Shown: positions 35,002 through 45,290, numbered from the stretch's first letter. The stretch: DNA of 64,000 nucleotides from Gillisia sp. Hel1_33_143 (GCF_900104765.1 NZ_LT629737.1:3286001-3350000); one strand, 5' to 3'. Made by a program: numbers and translations. The notes: generated from the letters alone by a model not told the origin.

Positions 35002-36735
35002 TTAAGATTTCATGAAACTGAAATAATTCAGCAGTACTTCGTCATTTAATTTTCTTGGAGTAAAAATTTCTAACAACTTAGGTCTATCAGAAGCCTTATA
35101 GAAATCCTGCAAAGCTTCGTTTATTTCATCTGAGTTTGAAGCAGCAACATATTCTAAGTTATGCATCTCACAAAGAGAATTAGCTCTAAGCTGATGCGTT
35201 GTTTCGAAATAAGTATCAAAATTCTCGGTATTCTTATTACCCGGAAGAATTCTAAAAATTCCACCTCCTCCATTATTCAGCACAATGATTCTAAAATTTG
35301 AAGGGATATAGTTGTTCCAAATCCCGTTACTATCATAAAAGAAACTAAGATCTCCGCAAATAAGCAGCGTTGGCTCTGTAGAAATGGTTGCGGCGCCAAC
35401 AGCTGTAGAAACACATCCATCTATCCCGCTTGTTCCTCTATTGCAAAAGATCTTCTGAGAAGCCTTCCATTTGAATAATTGGGCATATCTAACGGTAGAG
35501 CTATTTCCTAACTGAACCACATAATTTTCAGGAGCTGAAGGCACAATAGCCTGCATTGCTTTAAAATCTGAATATGGAATTTCTTCTACATACAGGTCAT
35601 GTCTTTCTTGTCGTTGTTTTCTGATATTTTTCCAATGTGCAGCATAATCACTTTTCCCTACTTCAAGTAATGGAAGGAATCCTTCAAAAAATGAATTCAC
35701 TGAAGTTTCAAAATGTTTATTCAGGCAGAAGAACGTATTGTATGCTTTTTTAGGATCTATATGCCAATGTTGTTGTGGTTGATAATTCCTTAAAAAGGCC
35801 TTTATCTTTTTTGAAACTATCATCCCGCCAAAGGTCAATAATATATCGGGTTGAAGTGCCTCGAATTCTTGCTTGAAATCTTCTGATTTTTCTATAGGCC
35901 CTATCAAGGTATCTATTCTGGTAAAGAATTCTTCATGTTGCAGGTTAGACGTAGTCTCTGTCAATACCAGAACCGATTCATCTGTAGCTAAATAATTTAA
36001 GAATTTCTGCTCTATAGCATTAGGTTGCGCCACTCCTACTATCACCATCTTTCGTTTTGCCTTATTCCAAATATCAGCATAACTCTCCAGTTCTTTCGCA
36101 CTATAGATGCGCTCCACTTTTTCCGGTAATATCTGCAACGGATTTACAGTAACATCTTCTACAAGATCATATAGAGGCTCATAAAAAGGCACATTTATAT
36201 GCACCGGCCCATTAACTTCTAACGCTCTATTCAACGCCAAATTGATCTCACGCTCGTTATGCTTCTGAGATTCAAATTGCTTTTGCAATAGTTTCTTATC
36301 AGTAGAACTTGTCTCTAGAACGATTTCAGAATAAAGATTTGCAGAGTATTCTATATGATTTTCAAAAACATTTTTTTGGCGAATGGTCTGCCCGTCTCCA
36401 ATATCTATTCTCTCAATAGGTCTGTCTGCAGAGATCACCACCAAAGGGATATCGCTGTAGTAAGCTTCAGAAATTGCAGGATAATAATTTAATAAAGCAG
36501 AACCAGAACTACAAACCAATGCTACTGGTTTTCCCAGTTGCTGCGCCATTCCTAAAGCAAAGAATGCAGCGCAACGTTCATCTACAATACTATAAGAATT
36601 AATTTCAGGATGGTGCGTAAAACCAATGGTTAAAGGTGCATTTCTAGAACCTGGGGAAATTACTACGTGTTTAATATTCTTAGCTACACACAAGGCAACT
36701 ATAGATTGGGCTACGGGAATTTTGGAATACTTCAT
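35002..36735 (-). CDS. menD: SEPHCHC synthase (2-succinyl-5-enolpyruvyl-6-hydroxy-3-cyclohexene-1-carboxylate synthase)
   Basis: A 577-residue ThDP-dependent enzyme. The N-terminal VISPGSRNAPLTIGF and the catalytic-Glu region SYSIVDERCAAFFALGMAQ are typical MenD. The ThDP/Mg loop is GDLSFFYDSNGIWNN, with NNGGGGIF following. It joins isochorismate and 2-oxoglutarate in menaquinone synthesis. It lies 50 bases downstream of the isochorismate synthase gene and is surely in one transcript with it. Confidence 0.97.
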   Translation of the reverse strand: MKYSKIPVAQSIVALCVAKNIKHVVISPGSRNAPLTIGFTHHPEINSYSIVDERCAAFFALGMAQQLGKPVALVCSSGSALLNYYPAISEAYYSDIPLVVISADRPIERIDIGDGQTIRQKNVFENHIEYSANLYSEIVLETSSTDKKLLQKQFESQKHNEREINLALNRALEVNGPVHINVPFYEPLYDLVEDVTVNPLQILPEKVERIYSAKELESYADIWNKAKRKMVIVGVAQPNAIEQKFLNYLATDESVLVLTETTSNLQHEEFFTRIDTLIGPIEKSEDFKQEFEALQPDILLTFGGMIVSKKIKAFLRNYQPQQHWHIDPKKAYNTFFCLNKHFETSVNSFFEGFLPLLEVGKSDYAAHWKNIRKQRQERHDLYVEEIPYSDFKAMQAIVPSAPENYVVQLGNSSTVRYAQLFKWKASQKIFCNRGTSGIDGCVSTAVGAATISTEPTLLICGDLSFFYDSNGIWNNYIPSNFRIIVLNNGGGGIFRILPGNKNTENFDTYFETTHQLRANSLCEMHNLEYVAASNSDEINEALQDFYKASDRPKLLEIFTPRKLNDEVLLNYFSFMKS

Positions 36736-36785
36736 ACTATCCCAAAATTACAATTTCCATCGAAAAAAACAGGTATCTCTAAGGC

Positions 36786-37937
36786 TTATTTAACAAGTAC
36801 TGCCTTCATAGTTTGTGCTTTATTCATAGTTTCAATCCATTCTTGTTCCGGATCTGAATCTTTAGTGATTCCTCCTCCTATATATAAAATTGCTTGATCT
36901 TCGTCTAATTTTAAACAACGTAGATTCACAAATAAACTGGTTTGTTTTACTACACTTAGATAAGCCTGATTCTCTCGATTCCTACGATTACTGCTTCGTT
37001 GAACTTTTTCTTTGATGTTCAATTCACCTAAAAAACCGGTATAGAATTCCCTGTTATACTTTTCATTTTTCAGAATAAAGTCTTTTGCTTCTTTTTTAGG
37101 CAAACCACAAATAGCAGGAGTTGGATGAATTGCGTGTATTATTTGCTCTAACTTAACGTTATCATCTATTTTAACGCTGATATCTGTTCTAAGATGAAGC
37201 AATTTTCCGGCTTGAACGGTATAAGGTCCAGATTTTAAAATATCATTTTTATCAAGATCAAGATCTCCAATATTTTCAATGATAGAATTGGTTACAAATT
37301 CTTGTTCTTCGATCTCTTTTAAACCCCATTCCACGTCTGTAGTATCCTCGAGCTTTTGAGTACCGGCAAGCGCCATGGTCTTTAGTCTATTTCTTTTTAT
37401 CTGAAGTAAGGTTTCTGGAGTAGCACCTAACCAAATCCCAACCTTTGGATGGTACCAAAGATACACAAAGGCGGTAGGATATTTTGAAAGCATTTTTCTA
37501 AAAAGCAAAAGTGCATTTGGAGCCTCCAATTTTACACTTTCCTTTCTGGAAAGCACTACTTTTTTAAGATCGCCATTCTTAATAGCGTCTAATGCTTGCT
37601 GAACAAGATCTAAATGATTTTGTTTTCCTGCTTCACTTTCTATCTCTATCGAAATTGAATTATCGGACATATTATCATCATCCACTTGAAAATCAGCCTC
37701 TAAAAACTCTGATTCATCTGAAGGAATCAAAAAACTATTTTGTTCATTATCAAAAGGAGCGAAAACAAATCCGCTTTCTTCAAAATCGTGAATGAGATGT
37801 GTTTGATCATCTTTTTGAAAAAAACCTCTCAAAGATTCGTGAGATATAGGATCAGAAGCTTTTCTATATGCTACAAATGGTAAGTCTAGATCGAGTTGCT
37901 CTTGAATTCGGAGATAAAAATTTGTCAGATCAATCAT
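36786..37937 (-). CDS. menF: Isochorismate synthase
   Basis: 383 residues from the ATG at 37937 (MIDLTNFYLRIQEQLDLDLPF). It has a chorismate-binding fold: WLGATPETLLQ, TMALAGTQ, HPTPAICGLPK, NREFYTGFLGELN and YIGGGITKDSDPEQEW. It converts chorismate to isochorismate, the first committed step of menaquinone synthesis. The start overlaps the end of menI by 8 bases, indicating translational coupling. An enterobactin-type (EntC) role is unlikely because menD follows directly. Confidence 0.93.
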   Translation of the reverse strand: MIDLTNFYLRIQEQLDLDLPFVAYRKASDPISHESLRGFFQKDDQTHLIHDFEESGFVFAPFDNEQNSFLIPSDESEFLEADFQVDDDNMSDNSISIEIESEAGKQNHLDLVQQALDAIKNGDLKKVVLSRKESVKLEAPNALLLFRKMLSKYPTAFVYLWYHPKVGIWLGATPETLLQIKRNRLKTMALAGTQKLEDTTDVEWGLKEIEEQEFVTNSIIENIGDLDLDKNDILKSGPYTVQAGKLLHLRTDISVKIDDNVKLEQIIHAIHPTPAICGLPKKEAKDFILKNEKYNREFYTGFLGELNIKEKVQRSSNRRNRENQAYLSVVKQTSLFVNLRCLKLDEDQAILYIGGGITKDSDPEQEWIETMNKAQTMKAVLVK

Positions 37938-38358
37938 TGTTTTTCTTTTTCGGGAGTGCAATGGTGGTTAGTTTTACTAAAGAGATCAAATTATCTTCTG
38001 CATCTGTAACTCTAATATTCCAGAGCTGCGTGGTTCTTCCTTTATGAATAAATGTTGCCTTCGCATACACCATTCCCTCCTTAATGCTTTTTAAATGATT
38101 TGCAGAGATCTCAATTCCGCGAACATAATATTCCGCAGAGTCAATAAAAATATGAGAAGCAACACTTCCCACACTTTCTGCCAAAGCTACCGTGGCACCT
38201 CCGTGTAAAACCCCATCCGGCTGATGAACCTTAGAATTTACCGGCATCTCTGCAGTCACAAAATCATCTCCAATATCGGTGAATTTAATATCTAAAGTAT
38301 CCATCAATGTATTTCTACACATTTCATTACACTTTGCCAGAATTTCCTGCTTCTCCAT
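37930..38358 (-). CDS. menI: Hotdog-fold thioesterase, probable DHNA-CoA thioesterase
   Basis: 142 residues from the ATG at 38358 (MEKQEILAKCNEM). It has a PaaI/YdiI-type hotdog domain with VHQPDGVLHGGATVALAESVGSVAS, the catalytic-Glu helix seen in E. coli MenI (YdiI), and GIEISANHLKSI. It should hydrolyse DHNA-CoA to DHNA, the step after MenB. Being first gene of a men operon, with an 8-base overlap to menF, supports that role over a general thioesterase. Confidence 0.87.
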   Translation of the reverse strand: MEKQEILAKCNEMCRNTLMDTLDIKFTDIGDDFVTAEMPVNSKVHQPDGVLHGGATVALAESVGSVASHIFIDSAEYYVRGIEISANHLKSIKEGMVYAKATFIHKGRTTQLWNIRVTDAEDNLISLVKLTTIALPKKKNND

Positions 38359-38401
38359 TGCTATAAGATTGTTTACTTTGTAAAAATACAAAACACCGCA
38401 G

Positions 38402-39046
38402 ATGAACAGAGAAGAAAAACAGGTTTCTTATAAGATAACCAATACCTATAGCACTTTAAACGAGTATACCTCAAAAACAAAAAATGTATGGCTGGTTTTT
38501 CACGGAATTGGATATCTAAGCAGGTATTTTCTGAAGTATTTTAAAGACCTCAACCCTGAAGAGAATTACATTATCGCCCCGCAGGCACAATCTAAATATT
38601 ACCTGAATAATAAATACACCCATGTTGGTGCGTCTTGGTTAACCAAAGAAAATACGGAAGAAGAATTTGAAAATGTTCTGAACTATTTAAAGGAAGTCTT
38701 TAAGGCGGAAGGATTAGATAAAGTAGAAAACCTAAATGTTTTGGGATACTCTCAGGGAGTTTCTATAGCAACCAGATTTGTTGCCAGAGAAAAGATACAA
38801 TGCAAGAATTTAATTCTCCTCTCAGGAAAAGTACCACAGGAATTAGCTACTAAAGATTTTGAATTTCTAACCGATACTAAATTCTCTTTTATTTACGGAA
38901 CTCAAGATGAATACCTGAAAGCTGGAGTTGTAAAAGTAGAACACGAACGTTTAAAAGAATTGTTTCCAAAGAATTTAAACGTTATCACTTTTGATGGTGG
39001 CCATGAAGTTAGACCAGAAATTCTATCTAATATTGGTGAAAGCTAA
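38402..39046 (+). CDS. Alpha/beta-hydrolase (phospholipase/carboxylesterase type)
   Basis: A 214-residue cytoplasmic hydrolase. It has VWLVFHGIGYLSRYF (oxyanion region), the nucleophile elbow NVLGYSQGVSIATRF, an acid in FIYGTQDEYL, and the catalytic His in TFDGGHEV. It belongs to the phospholipase/carboxylesterase group (COG0400-like); its substrate is unknown. It is divergent from menI with 43 bases between starts and has its own terminator. Confidence 0.85.
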   Translation: MNREEKQVSYKITNTYSTLNEYTSKTKNVWLVFHGIGYLSRYFLKYFKDLNPEENYIIAPQAQSKYYLNNKYTHVGASWLTKENTEEEFENVLNYLKEVFKAEGLDKVENLNVLGYSQGVSIATRFVAREKIQCKNLILLSGKVPQELATKDFEFLTDTKFSFIYGTQDEYLKAGVVKVEHERLKELFPKNLNVITFDGGHEVRPEILSNIGES

Positions 39047-39051
39047 TCAAA

Positions 39052-39081
39052 AAAAAAAGCCGCTAAATAGCGACTTTCTTT
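39052..39081. terminator. Intrinsic terminator between the hydrolase and lipoprotein F
   Basis: The hairpin AAAG-CGCTA/TAGCG-CTTT with a 2-4 base loop is flanked by an A run and a T-rich tract, so it can work for both convergent genes. Confidence 0.8.
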
Positions 39082-39107
39082 TATCTTACATCTCATCTTT
39101 ACCCGTT

Positions 39108-41162
39108 TTAAGGTTGAATACCCGATGACGTAGATTTTGAATTTCTATTACGTACAGGATTGTCAAATCTGATAGAGGAAGCCTTTAATTCAGATATTGG
39201 GGTGGTATCTATTTTCGCAACTCCTGCTAATACTTTTGTATTAGTAGTATCATAGAACAATGCGAAATCATCTACTCCTATTTCTATAACAGAGGCACAT
39301 GCAATGGTAAGATCTGTGATTCCTGCCATTATTGGATGCACTCGATTAGATGATTGCGGTATAACAGTATAACCACAATCCACCAACCCACCAGTATTCG
39401 TTAATACAGCTCCCATATTCAATAAGAACTGATTTTGTACATCTATAAAGAAATAGAAACTTGAATGTTCTCCAACAAAAATGATTCGTCCTCCTTCAGC
39501 AGCAAAAGCTTTAAAAGCATTTATCTCTGCAACGGTGTATTGAAGAGTTGGCATCACTAAAAATATCACCTTAACATCTGCAGGAATATTAGTTAATGAA
39601 CCAGCATTTGAGAAAACGCTAGTAACAGTAAGTCCTGTATTGGTAATTGTTTCCTCCATTTTACTCCATCCATCTTCGTCACATTCCCCATTAGAGTAAC
39701 AAGCTGCGCTGCGGCCCCTATCAATCCAAACAACATCACCAGCATTACGAGAACCTGTAGTGGTATAGGTAACCAAATTTTCTACAAATCTAATATTGTC
39801 TGGATCTTCCATTGCATTATCGTCAAACATATTGGCGTCATTAAATACTACAACATCTCTTCCTGGCACTTGAATGCTTTCACACCCTTTAATATCTACA
39901 GGCGTTCCTGAAGGAGTGCCTGGACACTCATCAATATCATTAGGAACTCCATCTCCATCATCATCTGTTGAAAGATCTTCGCAAGCATCACCAATTCCAT
40001 CTTGGTCTGCATCTACCTGATCTGCGTTAGCAATATTCACGCAATTATCACAAACATCTCCCACACCATCTTCATCTGTATCTGTTTGGTCTGCATTTGC
40101 TTTCATTGGGCAATTATCCACATCATCTGCAATACCATCACAATCCATATCATTAGCACATTCTTCGGTTCCTTCACAACCTATTCTAAAGTGGTAATAA
40201 GTATTGGACTCGCCATTATACAAGTCTAATACTTCTGTATCTGTGATCATTAAAGTTTCTACAGGTACTTCAGGATCTGTATATACTCCTTCAAATCCTA
40301 ACAATTTGATCTCAATATAATAGGTATCCTCATCAGAAGAATTTGGCAGTGCTATACACAAGGGTCTTGCAAAAGCGTCTTCCGTATCTTCATAAATCCC
40401 GGTCTCGTTTGTTAAAATACCATTGGTAAGAGGTTCTCCTAATTTTGGATCTGCCAGATCTCCAGAGAATATCCAAGCTTCTACACTAAATCTTGCTGGG
40501 TAATGCCTTCCTGTTACATCACAGTAATTTCCAAATAAGCACAAGGTAATTGCATCTACTTGAGAAAAATCAAAGAATAGATATCCATACTCATCTGCCA
40601 TTCGCTCATCATAACATAGAACTTCTACATCTATATACTTTTTTACACCCGCTCTAAGATCAATAGTAATTGGCAAGGCATCACTTACAAAATTGGCAAA
40701 ATTGGCTGGACCATAATCATCATTTTCTCTGGGAGCGATCCAAAGAACATTATTATCTGTGTCCAAAACTGCAAAATATTCTAAAGTGTAATCTCCCGGC
40801 GGTAATTCTAGATCTGCAGATTCTTTTGTCATCCATCCTCCTTCATCATTGGCAATAACTGGAATTTCAATAAACTCTCCAGCATCACCATTTGCCATAG
40901 AAACCCATGCTCCCTCGCTGTCTTTTAACGCTACTCTAACTTTAGATGGTATATTATCCAGACATTCTGGAATATCTGCTAACTGGTTTTGTTTAGTTAA
41001 GCTTCGATTTGTATTGAAGTCTTTTAGCACAGCATCAAACGATATGGAAACAAGCTCTGAGTTTGTCTCACTATTTTGATCATTGACATCATCTTTACTA
41101 CAATATGTAAAAAGTAAGATGATCATTGCCGCAAAGGCAATTAAAAATTTAAAATTTTTCAT
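39108..41162 (-). CDS. Paralogous surface lipoprotein F with thrombospondin type 3 repeats and amidotransferase-like C-terminus
   Basis: 684 residues from the ATG at 41162 (MKNFKFLIAFAAM); a more upstream in-frame ATG at 41219 would spoil the signal peptide. The lipobox is LLFTYC, followed by SKDD. Residues about 30-325 are the shared domain of the array at 11.5-21.2 kb. Three to four thrombospondin type 3 repeats follow (about 328-420: NDMDCDGIADDVDNC, DTDEDGVGDVCDNC, DADQDGIGDACED). The last 260 residues form an alpha/beta domain (VIFLVMPTLQYTVAEINAFKAF, GRIIFVGEHSSFY) that looks like the class I amidotransferase-like (DUF4350/ThuA) fold without an obvious catalytic Cys. It is a dispersed member 18 kb from the array. 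Confidence 0.87.
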   Translation of the reverse strand: MKNFKFLIAFAAMIILLFTYCSKDDVNDQNSETNSELVSISFDAVLKDFNTNRSLTKQNQLADIPECLDNIPSKVRVALKDSEGAWVSMANGDAGEFIEIPVIANDEGGWMTKESADLELPPGDYTLEYFAVLDTDNNVLWIAPRENDDYGPANFANFVSDALPITIDLRAGVKKYIDVEVLCYDERMADEYGYLFFDFSQVDAITLCLFGNYCDVTGRHYPARFSVEAWIFSGDLADPKLGEPLTNGILTNETGIYEDTEDAFARPLCIALPNSSDEDTYYIEIKLLGFEGVYTDPEVPVETLMITDTEVLDLYNGESNTYYHFRIGCEGTEECANDMDCDGIADDVDNCPMKANADQTDTDEDGVGDVCDNCVNIANADQVDADQDGIGDACEDLSTDDDGDGVPNDIDECPGTPSGTPVDIKGCESIQVPGRDVVVFNDANMFDDNAMEDPDNIRFVENLVTYTTTGSRNAGDVVWIDRGRSAACYSNGECDEDGWSKMEETITNTGLTVTSVFSNAGSLTNIPADVKVIFLVMPTLQYTVAEINAFKAFAAEGGRIIFVGEHSSFYFFIDVQNQFLLNMGAVLTNTGGLVDCGYTVIPQSSNRVHPIMAGITDLTIACASVIEIGVDDFALFYDTTNTKVLAGVAKIDTTPISELKASSIRFDNPVRNRNSKSTSSGIQP

Positions 41163-41500
41163 AATAATATATTGAATGGTTAGGAAAGTATAACTGCATT
41201 TATCATAGATGATAAGCATTCAGAGAGCCGATAATAAAATGCGGGAGGCTTTGTAATTCAATAATTGGAGGGAAGAAATTTATAGGATAATCTGGAGGGA
41301 AGTTTATCCTATTATAATTTTTATAAAGATATGAATGAAGATGAATTCATATCAATAGGGGTTTTCCATTATAAATAAGAAACATAAAATCGAAGACTAA
41401 AATTATGTTCTATGTTCAATACATAATTTTAGAATCTGTAAAATCTAAAGATTCAATAATCTTAAGCGAGCAAAACATTTTTATTTAAAATATTTATAAA
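41163..41500 (-). promoter_or_regulatory. Upstream region of lipoprotein F with direct C-rich repeats
   Basis: No gene is seen in this gap. On the minus strand TTTCTTCCCTCC (41278-41267) and CTTCCCTCC (41302-41294) form a direct repeat 105-140 bases before the start. They resemble the motif upstream of the astacin gene. A leader motif copy lies at 41174-41187. Confidence 0.45.
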
Positions 41501-41531
41501 AAAAAGATCCCGACTTACATCGGGATCTTTT
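41501..41531 (-). terminator. Intrinsic terminator of dnaK
   Basis: An 11-bp perfect stem AAAGATCCCGA/TCGGGATCTTT with a 6-base loop and a T run on the minus strand. Confidence 0.93.
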
Positions 41532-41570
41532 AGTTAAACCTTAAAAGCAAGGTCTAATATGTAAAATGAA

Positions 41571-43484
41571 TTACTTCACTTCTTCGAAGTCTACATCTTC
41601 AACGTCGTCGCTTGCGTTTCCAGCAGCTTCTCCGTTAGATTCAGCTCCCGGTGCACCTTGTTGCGCGCCACCTTGAGCTTCTGCTTGTGCTTTATACATC
41701 TCTTCAGATGCAGTTTTCCAAGCTTCATTAAGCTTATCTAAAGCTGGAGAAATTGTTTCCACTTCTTTAGTTTCATAAGCTTTCTTCAAATCTTCTAAAG
41801 CACTTTCAACTGGCTTCTTCTTATCTTCAGATATCTTATCACCAAATTCTTTTAATTGCTTCTCAGTTTGGAAGATCATAGCATCAGCTTCATTAAGCTT
41901 ATCTACTTTTTCTTTCGTTTTCTTATCAGATTCAGCATTTGCTTCCGCTTCCTGCTTCATTTTTTGAATTTCTTCTTCTGTTAATCCTGAAGAAGCTTCA
42001 ATTCTAATATCCTGAGTTTTATTGGTAGCTTTATCTGTAGCACTTACTTTAATAATACCGTTAGCATCAATATCAAAGGTTACTTCAATTTGAGGAGTTC
42101 CTCTTTGTGCTGGTGGAATACCATCTAAGTGGAATCTACCAATAGTATTATTATCTGTAGCCATTGGGCGTTCCCCTTGCAATACATGAATCTCTACAGA
42201 TGGTTGATTATCTGCTGCGGTAGAAAATACCTGAGATTTTTTGGTTGGAATAGTTGTATTAGACTCAATTAATTTAGTCATCACTCCACCCATTGTTTCA
42301 ATACCAAGAGAAAGAGGCGTTACATCTAGTAACAATACATCTTTTACATCTCCTGTTAATACACCCCCTTGAATAGCTGCTCCAATTGCAACAACCTCAT
42401 CTGGGTTAACTCCTTTAGAAGGTTTCTTACCGAAAAATGCTTCTACTTCTTCCTGAATTTTAGGAATACGAGTAGATCCACCTACCAAGATAACTTCATC
42501 TATATCACTCTTAGAAAGTCCTGCATCACTAAGTGCTTTTTGCACAGGATCCATAGATCGTTTTACAAGCTCATGAGCTAATTGCTCAAATTTAGATCTT
42601 GTAAGAGTCTCAACCAAGTGTTTTGGTCCGCTAGCGGTAGCCGTTACATATGGTAAGTTAATTTCTGTTTGTGTAGAAGAAGACAATTCAATCTTAGCTT
42701 TCTCTGCTGCTTCTTTTAAACGTTGAAGTGCCATAGGATCTTTTCTAAGATCTATGTCTTCCGCTTTTTGGAAACCATCTGCTAGGAAATCGATAATAAC
42801 TTCATCAAAATCATCTCCACCTAAATGCGTATCTCCGTTTGTAGACAATACTTCAAAAACTCCATCTCCTAATTCAAGGATAGAAATATCAAAAGTACCA
42901 CCACCAAGGTCATATACTGCAATTTTTTGATCGGTAGATTTTTTATCAAGACCATAAGCCAAAGCTGCTGCTGTAGGCTCATTTATAATTCTTCTAACTT
43001 TTAAACCAGAGATCTCTCCAGCTTCTTTTGTTGCCTGACGTTGAGCATCGTTGAAGTAAGCAGGTACAGTAATAACCGCTTCGGTTACTGTTTGTCCTAA
43101 ATAATCTTCAGCTGTTTTCTTCATCTTTTGTAATACCATTGCAGATAATTCCTGCGGAGTATACAAACGTCCATCAATTTCTACTCTTGGAGTATCATTA
43201 TCTCCTTTTACCACTTTATAAGGTACACGTCCTGCTTCTTTTGAAGATTCTGTGAATTTATTCCCCATAAATCGCTTTATAGAAGATATTGTTTTTGTTG
43301 GGTTTGTTACAGCCTGACGCTTTGCAGGATCTCCAACTTTAATTTCTCCACCCTCTACAAATGCTATTACAGAAGGAGTAGTTCTCTTACCTTCAGCATT
43401 AGGAATTACCGTTGGTTCGTTACCTTCCATTACGGCAACGCACGAGTTGGTAGTACCTAAGTCAATTCCAATTATTTTACTCAT
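41571..43484 (-). CDS. dnaK: Hsp70 chaperone DnaK
   Basis: A complete 637-residue Hsp70. The ATPase domain has [33 protein letters not shown] and [14 protein letters not shown]. The linker [19 protein letters not shown] leads into the substrate-binding domain and a helical lid. The C-terminus is Gln/Gly/Ala-rich and ends [12 protein letters not shown], the acidic tail of bacterial DnaK. It is monocistronic here: grpE and dnaJ are not adjacent. The promoter region has a palindrome and a sigma-54-like element. Confidence 0.99.
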   Translation of the reverse strand: MSKIIGIDLGTTNSCVAVMEGNEPTVIPNAEGKRTTPSVIAFVEGGEIKVGDPAKRQAVTNPTKTISSIKRFMGNKFTESSKEAGRVPYKVVKGDNDTPRVEIDGRLYTPQELSAMVLQKMKKTAEDYLGQTVTEAVITVPAYFNDAQRQATKEAGEISGLKVRRIINEPTAAALAYGLDKKSTDQKIAVYDLGGGTFDISILELGDGVFEVLSTNGDTHLGGDDFDEVIIDFLADGFQKAEDIDLRKDPMALQRLKEAAEKAKIELSSSTQTEINLPYVTATASGPKHLVETLTRSKFEQLAHELVKRSMDPVQKALSDAGLSKSDIDEVILVGGSTRIPKIQEEVEAFFGKKPSKGVNPDEVVAIGAAIQGGVLTGDVKDVLLLDVTPLSLGIETMGGVMTKLIESNTTIPTKKSQVFSTAADNQPSVEIHVLQGERPMATDNNTIGRFHLDGIPPAQRGTPQIEVTFDIDANGIIKVSATDKATNKTQDIRIEASSGLTEEEIQKMKQEAEANAESDKKTKEKVDKLNEADAMIFQTEKQLKEFGDKISEDKKKPVESALEDLKKAYETKEVETISPALDKLNEAWKTASEEMYKAQAEAQGGAQQGAPGAESNGEAAGNASDDVEDVDFEEVK

Positions 43485-43537
43485 AACTTTATACGTTGAT
43501 TATTATTATTATTGTTCTAATTTAACACTCAGTAATA

Positions 43538-43581
43538 GTCAATCATTATGCCAGCGGTTTCATTATGACAGGTTGTCATAA
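43538..43581 (-). promoter_or_regulatory. dnaK upstream palindrome and sigma-54-like element
   Basis: TTATGACAGGTTGTCATAA (43563-43581) is a perfect 8-bp inverted repeat around a 3-base centre, about 80 bases before the dnaK ATG. Just downstream on the minus strand TGGCATAATGATTGAC (43553-43538) is close to the -24/-12 sigma-54 consensus TGGCAC-N5-TTGC, differing in the -12 part (TTGA). No TAnnTTTG element is seen on this strand. Assignment is tentative. Confidence 0.45.
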
Positions 43582-43772
43582 ATTTGTTTACTAATGGCAT
43601 TTCCTCTTTCCCTCCATATTCAATGCGGGTAAGAGGTCGGGCTATTCGCTTTATCTTTTAATTTTTAAACTAAAAAATTAAAAGGATGCCGCTACAATCC
43701 CTAATGCAAAAAGACACTGCATATTTCTTAATAAGAATTCAGAAAAAATGAAGTCCTATATTAACAAATTCA

Positions 43773-43780
43773 TATTTTTG
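43773..43780 (+). promoter_or_regulatory. -7 promoter element of the serine deaminase gene
   Basis: TATTTTTG matches TAnnTTTG, 20 bases before the ATG at 43801. Confidence 0.5.
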
Positions 43781-43800
43781 TCTTCAAATATCGATTTAGA

Positions 43801-45234
43801 ATGCGAAAAATAGAATGTATTAGTGTTTTTGATATGCTTAAGGTAGGCGTTGGCCCATCAAGTTCCCACACCCTTGGACCGTGGCGGGCTGCTCAACGTT
43901 GGATTGGAGAATTAAAGCAGAAGAAAACCTTTGATGATGTAGAAAGCATTCATGTAGATCTTTATGGTTCACTATCTTTAACAGGAACCGGACACGCTAC
44001 AGATATTGCTGTAATGCTAGGCCTTTGCGGATTTGATCCAGTAAAAATGGATATAGAACTTATAGATCCTGAAATATTTAATATTAGAGCTACAAAATCT
44101 ATTCTGCTTAACGGTGAAAATCCTATTAATTTTGATCCTAAGGAAAATATAAAATTCAATAGAAAATTTCTTCCTTTTCACCCAAACGGAATGACCTTTA
44201 GAGCTTGTTTAAAAAATGGAAAGAAAACCTTTTCTTCTTTCTATTCTATAGGTGGTGGTTTTGTAGTTAAAGAAGAACGTAAAAATGCTAAAAAGAAAAT
44301 GGAGATCTTTGAAGATTTCCCTTTTCCAGTAGAAAAAGCAACAGAGCTTTTGGCCTATTGCAATTCTGAAAATAAAACAATTTCTGAGATCGTTCTGGAA
44401 AATGAAAAATCTCTAAGAACTGAAGAAGAAATAGATAATGGCCTGAAACAGGTATGGCAGGTAATGCTAGAATCTATGTATACAGGCTGTCATACCGAAG
44501 GAACTTTACCCGGCGGACTCAACGTACACAGACGCGCTTTTGATATTCATAAAAAACTTATTGGAGATTCAAAATATTCCACTCCACAAGAATGGCTGGA
44601 AAGCATCAGACTTACTGAAGTTAAATTTAGACAGATCCTTAAATGGGTAAGTTGTTTCGCTATTAGTGTAAATGAAGTAAACGCATCTTTAGGAAGAGTT
44701 GTTACTGCTCCTACTAATGGAAGTGCAGGTACCGTACCCGCAGTATTAATGTATTATATGGTAATTGAAAACCATGATGCTACTTTTGAAGATATAAAAA
44801 GATTTATGCTGGTAGCTGGAGAAATTGGAAGCCTTTTCAAAAAAGGAGCTACCATATCTGCCGCTATGGGTGGATGTCAGGCAGAAATTGGTGTTTCCTC
44901 TGCCATGGCCGCAGGAGCACTTACCGAAGTTATGGGCGGAACTCCTGCCCAAGTTTTAATGGCAAGCGAGATTGCTATGGAACATCATCTTGGTCTTACG
45001 TGCGATCCTATTGCCGGACTTGTGCAAATTCCATGTATAGAAAGAAATGCTATGGGTGCAATTAAAGCTATTAATGCAGCAGAAATTGCGATGGATAGCG
45101 ATGCTACTAAAGCAAAGGTTCCGTTAGATAAAGTAATCGAGACCATGTGGGATACAGCAAAAGACATGAACTCTAAATACAAAGAAACTTCTGAAGGTGG
45201 TTTGGCGGTAAAGGTGAGTTTAAGCGACTGCTAA
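43801..45234 (+). CDS. sdaA: L-serine ammonia-lyase (iron-sulfur type)
   Basis: A 477-residue single-chain enzyme with the beta domain first ([24 protein letters not shown]). The alpha domain follows, with [26 protein letters not shown] and [24 protein letters not shown]. Cysteines that can hold the 4Fe-4S cluster are in [21 protein letters not shown] and the C-terminal SDC. It deaminates L-serine to pyruvate. Length and motifs match the one-gene SdaA/SdaB form. Confidence 0.95.
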   Translation: MRKIECISVFDMLKVGVGPSSSHTLGPWRAAQRWIGELKQKKTFDDVESIHVDLYGSLSLTGTGHATDIAVMLGLCGFDPVKMDIELIDPEIFNIRATKSILLNGENPINFDPKENIKFNRKFLPFHPNGMTFRACLKNGKKTFSSFYSIGGGFVVKEERKNAKKKMEIFEDFPFPVEKATELLAYCNSENKTISEIVLENEKSLRTEEEIDNGLKQVWQVMLESMYTGCHTEGTLPGGLNVHRRAFDIHKKLIGDSKYSTPQEWLESIRLTEVKFRQILKWVSCFAISVNEVNASLGRVVTAPTNGSAGTVPAVLMYYMVIENHDATFEDIKRFMLVAGEIGSLFKKGATISAAMGGCQAEIGVSSAMAAGALTEVMGGTPAQVLMASEIAMEHHLGLTCDPIAGLVQIPCIERNAMGAIKAINAAEIAMDSDATKAKVPLDKVIETMWDTAKDMNSKYKETSEGGLAVKVSLSDC

Positions 45235-45290
45235 ATAAATTTAAATATCTTTATAGGAATTAAGCCCAACCAAGGCTATAAAAATTAACA

